A stretch of DNA of 64,000 nucleotides, from positions 62,001 to 126,000 of the forward strand of contig CAYZXT010000002.1 of NCBI GenBank assembly GCA_964482515.1. Direction: 5' to 3'. Below the pieces are notes generated by a model. It did no database searches and had not been told where the DNA came from. It worked only from the letters and a program-made list of their open reading frames with translations. Both the position numbers and the translations under genes were made by a program. Shown here piece by piece: positions 42,284 to 50,374 of this stretch; the stretch's first letter is position 1; each line of letters opens with the position of its first letter. This DNA is from CAYZXT01 sp964482515 (GTDB lineage: Bacteria > Elusimicrobiota > Elusimicrobia > FEN-1173).

Positions 42284-43363
42284 CTATTTGTTGATGATGA
42301 ACTCGACGCGGCGGTTCCGGAACTTGCCTTCGTCCGTCACGTTGTCCGCCACCGGCCTCGTCTGGCCCAACCCCTCCGCCGTTATCTTTTCCGCCATCAA
42401 CTCGAAGTTTTGAATGAGGTAATTGCGCACGGCTTCGGCCCGCGCCTGCGAAAGCTCCATGTTGGTGTCCGGCGTCCCGTCGGAGTCCGTGTGCCCCTCG
42501 ATGCGGATGCTGAACTGCGGGTAGCGCCGAAGGATCGTGCCGACAATGTCGAGCGTCTCGTAGGAGGAGGGCAGCAGCACGGCCTTGTTCTGCTCGAAAT
42601 TGATGGCCTCGATCTTCTTGTCGAAGATGTCCTGCCGCACCTTATTGAGCTCGGCCTGGGCCTGTTTCTTCAGCGGGTCTTCCGTGGGTTCGGGCGGTGC
42701 CGGCGGAAGGTCGCGGATCGACAGCGGCTTTTTGGGCTTATCGGGGATCCAGGAATCCGGAATGTAGAAACTCACCACAGCGGCGCCCGTCACCATTTGG
42801 ATGTCCTTCGTGGCTTTCGAGTAGCCCTTGTAGTAGTGGTAAAGCGCTTCCACCCCGAAGGTCACCATCGGGTTCACTGTGTACTCGAGGCCCAGGCCTC
42901 CCGCCGCGGTGAGCTTCGTCCAGTTGTTCGTGACGGAAAAAATGGTCTGCTTGTTTCGGCTGATGCCGCCCGCGAAGGCGAAATAGGGGTTCCAGTAAGC
43001 GCCGCGGAAAAACGACCGGAAGGCCATGAGGGTGATGGGCTGCGTGGTGATCTTCTGGCTCGCGTCCAGTTTTTGCTTCACGCTCTGGCTCGAGAAAGCG
43101 CCGGCCAGGGCCCAATCGATGCTGAGCTCCTGTTTTATCCGCACGCCGAAATCGGTGCCATCGTTGTAGTTTTTGGAAAAAGTCGACGGAGACTGGGGCA
43201 GCGCGCGCCCGGCTTCGATCCCGATGGACCAGCGCGAACGGTCCTCCACGGCGAATGCCGAGGGAGCCGCCGCTTGCAGGGCGAACCCGGAAAGCAACGC
43301 CAAGCGCGCCGCCGCTTTCATCCTGTTGATCCGGTGCGTGGGAAATCGAACGTTTTGGGTCAT
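42284..43363 (-). CDS. OmpA-family protein with N-terminal barrel
   Basis: 359 aa from ATG 43363, with SD GGAGAA. The signal peptide ends ALQAAAPSAFA. Residues 30-190 have strands of an 8-stranded OmpA-type barrel (WSIGIEAGRALPQ, GLEYTVNPMVTFGVEALYHYY). A Pro-rich linker (LRDLPPAPPEPTED-like) leads to the peptidoglycan-binding OmpA_C domain: INFEQNKAVLLPSSYETL, IRIEGHTDSDGTPDTNMELSQARAEAV in two parts, and NRRVEFIINK. It should tether the outer membrane to the cell wall. It is the last gene of the prsA-surA-pdxA run. Confidence 0.9.
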   Translation of the reverse strand: MTQNVRFPTHRINRMKAAARLALLSGFALQAAAPSAFAVEDRSRWSIGIEAGRALPQSPSTFSKNYNDGTDFGVRIKQELSIDWALAGAFSSQSVKQKLDASQKITTQPITLMAFRSFFRGAYWNPYFAFAGGISRNKQTIFSVTNNWTKLTAAGGLGLEYTVNPMVTFGVEALYHYYKGYSKATKDIQMVTGAAVVSFYIPDSWIPDKPKKPLSIRDLPPAPPEPTEDPLKKQAQAELNKVRQDIFDKKIEAINFEQNKAVLLPSSYETLDIVGTILRRYPQFSIRIEGHTDSDGTPDTNMELSQARAEAVRNYLIQNFELMAEKITAEGLGQTRPVADNVTDEGKFRNRRVEFIINK

Positions 43364-43377
43364 TCTATTCTCCGCCT

Positions 43378-44394
43378 TCAAAATTTTTCCGCGATCCGCA
43401 GCGCCCACAGCGCGGCCTCAACGGTGGGCGTTGCGTCCGCCTTGGCGAAGGGCCGGGAACCGGAAGCCAAATCAAAAGCCGTCCCGTGGCCGGGCGACGT
43501 GCGCACCCAGGGAAGTCCCACCGTTACATTCACAACCTGCTTTGGAAAAAGGGTTTTCAGCGGGATCATGCCTTGGTCGTGATAGAGGCAGGCCACCGCG
43601 TCGAAATCGCCGGCCGCGTGCCGAGACCAAGCGACGTCGGCGGGCAAAGGGCCATCCACGCTTATTCCGCGGCGCCGCAATGCCGCCACGGCGGGAGCCA
43701 CCGTCGTTTTTTCTTCCCTGCCCAACAGTCCGTTGTCGCCGGCGTGGGGATTCAACCCGCACACAACCCAGCGGGGGCGCCTTCCGCCTGATATTTTTTT
43801 CAGCCACGGATCCGTTCTCTGGACCGCGGCGGCGATGTTGTTGACGGAAAGATGCGTTGGCACGTCTTTGAGCGGCAGATGCCGCGTGATCAAAAGAGCT
43901 TTCAGGGGACCGGCGGCCATGAGCATTTCCACGTCGTCGACGCCGCTGAGGGCGGCGAGCATTTCCGTGTGCCCCGGATAGGACAGTCCGGCCAATTTGA
44001 AAGATTCCTTAGAGACGGGTCCTGTTACGACGGCGGAGACGCGTCCCTGCATGGCCAACCCCACGGCGGTCTTGATCGCCAAGCTCGCGGACTCGCCCGC
44101 CACCCGCTGCGGCCGGCCAAGGACAAGCTCGCCGATGCGCGGATGGGCGACGTGCAAAACGCTGACGGTTCCCCGCCCGGCCCGGTAGTCGTCCAAATGC
44201 GCGATGGGGTTGACGGCCAGGCTGCCGGGGCCCGCGAACCGCCGCATCACCCAGGCGTCGCCGACGAGGATCGGGCGGCAACGCCGGAGGAGCCTGGGGT
44301 CCCGCGCCGCCATGGCGGCCACGTGCGGGCCGATGCCGGCGGGATCGCCCAGCGTGATGGCTATAAAAGGAAGCTTACTTCGTTTCGATAAAAT
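43378..44394 (-). CDS. pdxA: 4-hydroxythreonine-4-phosphate dehydrogenase
   Basis: About 338 aa. PdxA makes 3-amino-2-oxopropyl phosphate for pyridoxal phosphate. Signatures are IAITLGDPAGIGPH at the N-terminus, VVTGPVSKESFKLAG, YPGHTEMLA, the metal His ligands, GLNPHAGDNGLLGREE and LYHDQGMIPLK. No ATG, GTG or TTG lies between the surA-like stop (44396) and the conserved N-terminus; ATT at 44394 is the likeliest start, one base after that stop, giving ILSKRSKLPFIAITLG. A farther ATG at 44472 would overlap surA by 77 bases. The surA-pdxA pairing is the same as in E. coli. Confidence 0.9.
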   Translation of the reverse strand: MLSKRSKLPFIAITLGDPAGIGPHVAAMAARDPRLLRRCRPILVGDAWVMRRFAGPGSLAVNPIAHLDDYRAGRGTVSVLHVAHPRIGELVLGRPQRVAGESASLAIKTAVGLAMQGRVSAVVTGPVSKESFKLAGLSYPGHTEMLAALSGVDDVEMLMAAGPLKALLITRHLPLKDVPTHLSVNNIAAAVQRTDPWLKKISGGRRPRWVVCGLNPHAGDNGLLGREEKTTVAPAVAALRRRGISVDGPLPADVAWSRHAAGDFDAVACLYHDQGMIPLKTLFPKQVVNVTVGLPWVRTSPGHGTAFDLASGSRPFAKADATPTVEAALWALRIAEKF

Positions 44395-44395
44395 A

Positions 44396-45613
44396 TTATT
44401 TGCCGGGCTTGCTGGGATCCATCTCCACTTTGATGGAGGCGCTCTTCCGCAGCTCTTTGACGAAGTCCTCAAAGTTGTTCTGTCCCTGGACGCGATAGAG
44501 GTATTCCTTCAGGTCGTCCTTCGTCTTGTCCAGTGTGATAGGTTCGCCGGGATTCTTCTCTTCCACCTTGATGATGTGGTAGCCGAAATCCGTCTCCACG
44601 ATGTCGGACACTTTGCCCACGGGCAAGGCGAACGCGCTCTTCTCGAACGACGGGACCATTTGGCCCTTGGTGAAGAACCCCAGGTCGCCGCCCTGCACCG
44701 CGCTACCCTTGTCGTCGGAATTTTTCTCCGCCTCTTTGGCGAAGTCCGCGCCCTTCACGATACGCGCGCGAACGTCTTCCAGCTTGCGGCGCGCCGCGGA
44801 CTTGTCCTTGAAGGACGCTCCCGGGTCGACGCGGATGAGGATGTGCCGCGCCCGCACGCGCTCCGAAGATTGCGCGGCGTAATATTTCGCCATGGACTGC
44901 AGGTCGAGTAAGGATTCACTGTCCGCCTTGACGTCCTTGCCGGCCATCACCTGCTGCAGCCGGTCGAATAAGTTCTTCACCTGGTCCTCGGTGGGCTCTT
45001 TGGTGCGCTGGCGGACTTCCTGGCTGGTGAGTTGCACGACGCTGAGCTGGTCGCGTATGCGGTCTTGGAACTGCTTCTCCGTCAACTGCTCCTTGGTCAG
45101 TTCCTGCTGAAACTTGGCGTCCGCTGCCTTGATCGCGGCGGGGTTTTTCCCCTGGAGCTCTTTCCACGCGGCGGACAGGTCCACCTGGGAATTCTCTCCG
45201 TCGGCCGGCTTGCCCGCCATCATCCGCTGCACGATGGACTCCAGGTCCCTCCGACCGTCCTCCGGGAGGAACCGGCTCTTCACCTGGATGACGCCGTTCT
45301 CCAGGTCGCGCTGCGTCGCCTTCACTTTGCGCTTCTTGGCTTCCTGGAGAAGGATCTTATCGTCGATCATCTGGTCCAGGAGTTTTTTCTTCGTGTCGTT
45401 TTCCCACTCCGGCGTCATTTTCTCCGGCGGCATCATGTTCCGCTGTTGGTCGATGAAAGCGTTCCAGTTCTTTTCGTATTCGGAAAGCAGGATCGCCTCC
45501 CCGTTGACGGTCGCAATGGTGCGGTTCATCACCTTCGCCGCCTGAAGGGAAAGCGGTCCGAGGATCAAAGCGCTGAATGCAAGGCTTATGGCTATCGTTT
45601 TATGGGGTTTCAT
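44396..45613 (-). CDS. SurA-like periplasmic peptidyl-prolyl isomerase
   Basis: 405 aa. The signal peptide is KTIAISLAFSALILGPLSLQA. The SurA_N chaperone part starts VNGEAILLSEYEKNW and continues LLDQMIDDKILLQEAKKR. One parvulin domain (about 270-365) has ARHILIRVDPG, GGDLGFFTKGQMVPSFEKSAFALP, and DFGYHIIKVEE. It should assist folding of outer-membrane proteins such as the Omp85 and OmpA-like products nearby. E. coli SurA has two parvulin domains; here there is one. ATG 45613 overlaps the upstream stop as ATGA. Confidence 0.88.
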   Translation of the reverse strand: MKPHKTIAISLAFSALILGPLSLQAAKVMNRTIATVNGEAILLSEYEKNWNAFIDQQRNMMPPEKMTPEWENDTKKKLLDQMIDDKILLQEAKKRKVKATQRDLENGVIQVKSRFLPEDGRRDLESIVQRMMAGKPADGENSQVDLSAAWKELQGKNPAAIKAADAKFQQELTKEQLTEKQFQDRIRDQLSVVQLTSQEVRQRTKEPTEDQVKNLFDRLQQVMAGKDVKADSESLLDLQSMAKYYAAQSSERVRARHILIRVDPGASFKDKSAARRKLEDVRARIVKGADFAKEAEKNSDDKGSAVQGGDLGFFTKGQMVPSFEKSAFALPVGKVSDIVETDFGYHIIKVEEKNPGEPITLDKTKDDLKEYLYRVQGQNNFEDFVKELRKSASIKVEMDPSKPGK

Positions 45614-46518
45614 GGCTGCCGGGAGGCACCTCCTGTGGTTTGAACCGCCGGGCCGCGCGAGGAAGTCTGGAGCGCCTCGAGGGCCGTCAGGTTCATGGAA
45701 ATCTTGTATTGGTTCTTGGCTTGATCGATCCAGGCCTGGAACTTTCGCTTTTCAAGCACGGACCGGATGGTGTCTTTGATTTGATCGTAGGGCGTTTGCG
45801 AAACCGCTTTTTCATCCGTTTTGCGGATGATGTGATAACCGTAAGGCGAACGGATGATGCCCGACGTTTCGTCCTTCTGCAGGGAGAAAACGGCTTTCTC
45901 AAACTCCGGGATCAAAGTGCCGAGCATGAAGAAGCCGAGGTCGCCGCCGCGCGCCCCGCTGGCCGGGTCCTGGGAAAGTTTTTTCGCCAGGGCCTCGAAC
46001 TTTGCCCCTTTGGCCAGGGCCGCCATCGCTTCCTGCGCCTCGGCTTCCGTCGAAAGCAGGATATGGCTGGCCCGCACTTCCTTTTCCTTTTCCCAGAAAG
46101 CGCGGACCTCGTCGTCCGTGACCTTCAATTCGTTTTGCTGGAGCGTCCGGAAGTATTCCCCCACCAGCAGCCGTTCCTTGGCCTCATCCTTCTGGCGCTG
46201 AAACTCGCTTTCCAGGTCATCCAACTTCTTTTTGACTTCCGGTTTTTTCTCCAGGCTCTTCTTATGGGATTCCGCCATCATGACTTTGCGGCGGACCATC
46301 AGTTCGAGCAGCTCTTTGCGGCCCGGCGCGGTGGAAAGATAATCCTGTTGGGCGAAGGGCTGGCGGGACAATTCCTGCGTGAACTCAGAAGAAGTAATGG
46401 ACTCCGATCCCACTTGGGCGAGGACCGGATCTTTTTTTGGGCCGCAACCCCAGGCGGCACACAAAAACACGGCCAAGCCGGCGGCCAGAGCGGGCGAAAC
46501 TGCGGAACGATTGGTCAT
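45610..46518 (-). CDS. PrsA-like parvulin lipoprotein
   Basis: 302 aa. The N-terminus has a lipobox-like segment (AVFLCAAWGCGPKK), so it is probably a lipoprotein. SITSSEFTQELSRQPF and LLELMVRRKVMMAES form the SurA_N/trigger-like helices. The parvulin domain (about 145-250) has ASHILLSTEAEAQEA, ARGGDLGFFMLGTLIPEFEKAVFSL and PYGYHIIRKTDEK. It is a paralogue of the next gene. A promoter (46534-46562) directly upstream makes it the start of the prsA-surA-pdxA-ompA transcription unit. Confidence 0.88.
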   Translation of the reverse strand: MTNRSAVSPALAAGLAVFLCAAWGCGPKKDPVLAQVGSESITSSEFTQELSRQPFAQQDYLSTAPGRKELLELMVRRKVMMAESHKKSLEKKPEVKKKLDDLESEFQRQKDEAKERLLVGEYFRTLQQNELKVTDDEVRAFWEKEKEVRASHILLSTEAEAQEAMAALAKGAKFEALAKKLSQDPASGARGGDLGFFMLGTLIPEFEKAVFSLQKDETSGIIRSPYGYHIIRKTDEKAVSQTPYDQIKDTIRSVLEKRKFQAWIDQAKNQYKISMNLTALEALQTSSRGPAVQTTGGASRQP

Positions 46519-46533
46519 ATCAATGATTTTCCC

Positions 46534-46562
46534 ATTCTATAGAATCGGCCCAAGGGCGTCAA
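46534..46562 (-). promoter_or_regulatory. Sigma70-type promoter of the prsA-surA-pdxA-ompA unit
   Basis: Minus strand: TTGACG (46562-46557), 17-base spacer, TAGAAT (46539-46534). The -10 ends 15 bases before ATG 46518, giving a very short leader without an SD. Confidence 0.7.
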
Positions 46563-46579
46563 CATATATCCCTTCAGTT

Positions 46580-48454
46580 TCAACTTTCATTACCATTATT
46601 ATCATTCCACTCCATTGACTTCAACAACAGAAAGGTCGGTGGATAACCGACTGCTTGAATTTTCTTCAGAACTTCGAATTTGAAAATCGACAAAGAACCT
46701 TCACGCCACTGACGGCAGATGTTCTCGTTCAAATGTAGCCGGGCCCAGTCCGCGGAAGTTCGTTCAACAGGGGAAGTCTCTTCACACGGTCCGACAATAA
46801 GGAAGGGATGCGATTTCCTCGTCATCTCCAATTGAGCCTCCCTCTCCAATTCCTCATCAACAAATAGGCATTCAAAATCAATCGCCTTATTGTGCTCCAG
46901 ACAGATCAACCCCATCTCCTCCGGATTCAAACTCCAGTCTGCGGCGAGCCCTACCGGGCCGGAAATATCGGGCGGGACGGCGCCGGCAACCTCTAGCGAC
47001 ACGGATAATCCCGGCTCTGGAGTTTGGTTTGGAATTATTACCATGTCCCTCACATTGTAAGCCGCATAGCTCATCCAATCGAACACTTTCCCAAGCCAAT
47101 AATTATGCCAATTGAAGATCGCCATCGGCACAGCCAATGCGCCCAAAACCCCGAACAAGAGGTATACCTTTCTCAGGGATTTTAAAAGGATCCCTCCCCT
47201 GTTTTCATAATAGAGGACAATGACCCCGACGGAATAGGCCATCGTAAAATAGAAGTAGTAATACCTCATATCCTTGTTGTGCGTGAGCGAACCGATGATC
47301 ATAGGCAAAAAGATCAACGCTACGAACATGCCCAACGCCCCTTTTAAATGGTCCCATTTCCCTCTTTCAAAAAAACTGACAATGACCGCGCGAAAGAGGA
47401 TCACCAAGCAGATAACTATGAGGGCATATCGGCCAAACATGGAAAAGACATCCTTGTACATATTCGCCCTAAAAGTCCACGTGGACCCATAGCGAGGGAC
47501 ATCGAATCCCATGTTGATCCAATGATATAGTTTCGACAAAAAAGGCAAATACCACCCATTCACCATAAAGGTTGCCGGCAACACGCAAAAGAGAAACGGC
47601 GCTGAAAGTTTTCCCCGAACGGACATCCAAATCCAGGAGGTGCACAATAGGACGACAAACGCCGCGTGGGTGAAAACAGCAGAATCCATCCCCTCCCCCT
47701 TGAACCAAAAGTGACGCATCGCGATTCCCAAAACAATATGAGCCAACCCCAATATAACGGCCATGGCCACGTCGCGATACCTTAATGCGCCGTTTTGAAC
47801 CGCAACCATGGAATGCGCCAGAAGCGCCGCGCCGAGCCCTATCGTGGCCACCCCCGGGTGGAAACAGAAGGCGAACCCGGCCGCCACTCCCAGGTAGGAG
47901 CATTCTCTTTTAGAAGTGAAATGGTTGCTTTTCAACAAATAATAGACGGTGGCCGTGCCGGCAGCCAATATGGGCAACTCCGTGCCATAGTTCACCGCGG
48001 ATCTTATGACCCAGGGAAGAAAACCAATGAGGCACGCCCCGACGGATGCGTGCGTCTGAGGAAGAAAAAACCTGAGCATCTTATATAAATACACCATGAA
48101 TATTGACAGTAAAAATAGGTTGACGACAGCGACGGCGATTCGGACGTTCCCGCTGCTCAACATCAACGCGGGAAGGGCAAGGACAGGATGGAGTATAGGC
48201 TTGAATTCACGGTTCCAGTAGATTTCATTCAAAGCCTGCAGGATCCCTTCGTTTACCCATTTATGGTAGGCGTTGAGTCCTGAAAACAGCATGAGCGCTT
48301 CATTATCGCCCAAGGGGTACCGCCGATGAACAGCGAACCATTTTCCACATAAGAGGACGGGGCCGAGGGGAAGGAGGGATATGACTGCGCCGAAACCCCG
48401 GCGAAAGGTCATGTGCTTTAATGCAAACCGAAAGCGTGAGAGAATATATTTCAT
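46580..48454 (-). CDS. Tandem GT-C-like membrane protein, copy B
   Basis: 624 aa with about eleven hydrophobic helices to residue 460 and a soluble C-terminal tail. The first loop reads AVHRRYPLGDNEALMLFSGL, where the Asp/Glu fall in the GT-C acidic position. Later landmarks are KPILHPVLALPALML, GFLPWVIRSAVNYGTELP, and FCFHPGVATIGLGAAL. It is paralogous over its full length to the neighbour at 48506. Base composition is visibly less GC-rich than the surrounding genes, and no close family is recognised beyond GT-C-like. It is likely involved in envelope glycan or lipid glycosylation. Confidence 0.68.
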   Translation of the reverse strand: MKYILSRFRFALKHMTFRRGFGAVISLLPLGPVLLCGKWFAVHRRYPLGDNEALMLFSGLNAYHKWVNEGILQALNEIYWNREFKPILHPVLALPALMLSSGNVRIAVAVVNLFLLSIFMVYLYKMLRFFLPQTHASVGACLIGFLPWVIRSAVNYGTELPILAAGTATVYYLLKSNHFTSKRECSYLGVAAGFAFCFHPGVATIGLGAALLAHSMVAVQNGALRYRDVAMAVILGLAHIVLGIAMRHFWFKGEGMDSAVFTHAAFVVLLCTSWIWMSVRGKLSAPFLFCVLPATFMVNGWYLPFLSKLYHWINMGFDVPRYGSTWTFRANMYKDVFSMFGRYALIVICLVILFRAVIVSFFERGKWDHLKGALGMFVALIFLPMIIGSLTHNKDMRYYYFYFTMAYSVGVIVLYYENRGGILLKSLRKVYLLFGVLGALAVPMAIFNWHNYWLGKVFDWMSYAAYNVRDMVIIPNQTPEPGLSVSLEVAGAVPPDISGPVGLAADWSLNPEEMGLICLEHNKAIDFECLFVDEELEREAQLEMTRKSHPFLIVGPCEETSPVERTSADWARLHLNENICRQWREGSLSIFKFEVLKKIQAVGYPPTFLLLKSMEWNDNNGNES

Positions 48455-48505
48455 TCAATGTCCTGAAGCGTTTATCATCCTACGCCGTCTTGAAAGTTCT
48501 TCCCG

Positions 48506-50374
48506 TCAAAAAGGCCGCGGGTTGCTGGGCGAAGCAGTGCTTTCCTGCCAGTTCCGAGACCGTAACAGAAGGAACGGCGATAAAGACTCGCTTGTCTGAA
48601 TTTCCATCACCCGCTCGAAGCCGGAGGCGGGAAGGATCCCTTCGCGCCACTGTCGACAAAGCGCCCGGTTCATTTCAAAACGCGCGCGGTCCCGCGGTAT
48701 TGTGCGCTTCATCTGGCCGGGATCTTCACATGGGCCAACGATAAGGAACGGGTAATTTTTGCTCGCCGAGAAAACGACGTCTTCCGTGGAACGGTCTTCT
48801 CGAACGTACGCGTTCTCAAAAACGATTCTTTTCTGTCTTTCCCTGCATATTAAATCGAGTTCCTCGGGGTGTAAATCCCAGAACGCCGCAATTCCCGTCA
48901 AACCCGTTGGCCCTGGCGGGATGGTTTCGAAAACTTGTCCAACGACGTCGAGGGCCGGCTGCGCCGATGGAGTGGGGATTATGCCTGAATCTCTGGTATT
49001 GTAAGGCGCGTATCCGATCGAGTCGGCTATTTTCACAAGCCACGGAATATTCCATTGAAAAATTATTCTCAAGACCATGACCGCGCTCAGGATCCCGAGC
49101 AACAGGCACCCTTTCCTCAGCGCTTTTTGAAAGAATCCTCCGCCGCTTTGGCAAAGAACGATCACTCCGATGGCATAGGCCATCGTGAAATAAAAATAGT
49201 AATACCTCAAATCTTTATTATGCGTCAATGAACCGATAATCGGCGGCAGAAGAACCAAAGAAAGAAACATGGGCAACGCTTCTTTCAGGCGGTCGTTCCT
49301 TCCCTTTTCCAAAAATCCAATTTTTATTCCTTCCCACAAGATTATCAAGCAAGCAATCAACAAGACATGGCGGCCGAATATCGCGAACACGTCCTCGTAT
49401 AGGTTCATCCTGAAGGTCCACATAAATCCGCCGTGCGGGACGATAAAACCCGCCCTCACCCACAAATATAACATTGACAGGAACGGCAAATACCAGGCGT
49501 TCACCATGAAGACCACCAGCGCCACAAAAAGCAGATAAGTCGTCGAGAATTTCCCGTAAAAGGACATCCCGATCCAAAAGGCGAAAAAAACAATGAGAAA
49601 TACCGCCTGCGCGTGCGCGATCGATCGCATCTCCGTTCCATTGATCCACGCCCAATGCATGGCAATCCCCATAACGAGATGGGACAGGAGGATTGCGCCG
49701 ACCATGCCGATGTCGCGAAACCTTAACGCGCCGTTATGCGCCGCATTTATGGAGTGAACTAAAAGGGCCGCGCCGAGCCCAATGGCGGCCACGGGAGGAT
49801 GAAAGCAAAAGGCCAGCCCCGAGGTGAGGCCGAGGAAGAAGCAATTATTTCTCGATCGGAAAAAATCGCTTTTCAATAAATAATAGATGCTGGCCGTGCC
49901 GGCGGTCAAAACGGGCAGCTCGGCGCTGTAGGAAACCGCCGACCTCACGACCCAGGGAAGGAGCCCGATAAAGCACGCCCCTATGGATGAATATTCGCGT
50001 GAAAGAAAAAATCTAAGAACCCCGTAGAGATACAAAATGAAAATCGAAAATAAAGTTATGTTGACCGCGGCCACGGCGGCGCGCACATCTCCTCCGTTTA
50101 GGACCAGCGGGAAAAAAGATAAAACGGGGTGGAGGATCGGCTTGAATGAACGCCCCCAATAAAGCGCGCTTAGTGCCTGCATGAACTCTTCGGCCTTCCA
50201 TAAGTTAAACGCGTCGATCCCTGAAAACATCATCATCGCGTCGTTGTCCCACAGGGGATATCGCCGATGGATGGCAAACCATTTCGCACACAAAAGGATC
50301 GGCGCCAGGGGCAGAAGCAAGAAGCCGTTCGATATTCTGGAAAACCGGGAGTTTTCTGGGATTATTTTACTCAA
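48506..50374 (-). CDS. Tandem GT-C-like membrane protein, copy A
   Basis: About 622 aa from TTG 50374, which overlaps the mfd stop as TTGA; a longer start at TTG 50413 is possible. It shares its whole plan with the next gene: WFAIHRRYPLWDNDAMMMFSG, FKPILHPVLSFFPLVL, GLLPWVVRSAVSYSAELP, AFCFHPPVAAIGLGAALL, and SLTHNKDLRYYYFYFTMAY. The C-terminal soluble tails are also alike (FLIVGPCEDPG). The pair is a tandem duplication between mfd and the prsA/surA genes, with lower GC than both flanks. Confidence 0.68.
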   Translation of the reverse strand: MSKIIPENSRFSRISNGFLLLPLAPILLCAKWFAIHRRYPLWDNDAMMMFSGIDAFNLWKAEEFMQALSALYWGRSFKPILHPVLSFFPLVLNGGDVRAAVAAVNITLFSIFILYLYGVLRFFLSREYSSIGACFIGLLPWVVRSAVSYSAELPVLTAGTASIYYLLKSDFFRSRNNCFFLGLTSGLAFCFHPPVAAIGLGAALLVHSINAAHNGALRFRDIGMVGAILLSHLVMGIAMHWAWINGTEMRSIAHAQAVFLIVFFAFWIGMSFYGKFSTTYLLFVALVVFMVNAWYLPFLSMLYLWVRAGFIVPHGGFMWTFRMNLYEDVFAIFGRHVLLIACLIILWEGIKIGFLEKGRNDRLKEALPMFLSLVLLPPIIGSLTHNKDLRYYYFYFTMAYAIGVIVLCQSGGGFFQKALRKGCLLLGILSAVMVLRIIFQWNIPWLVKIADSIGYAPYNTRDSGIIPTPSAQPALDVVGQVFETIPPGPTGLTGIAAFWDLHPEELDLICRERQKRIVFENAYVREDRSTEDVVFSASKNYPFLIVGPCEDPGQMKRTIPRDRARFEMNRALCRQWREGILPASGFERVMEIQTSESLSPFLLLRSRNWQESTASPSNPRPF

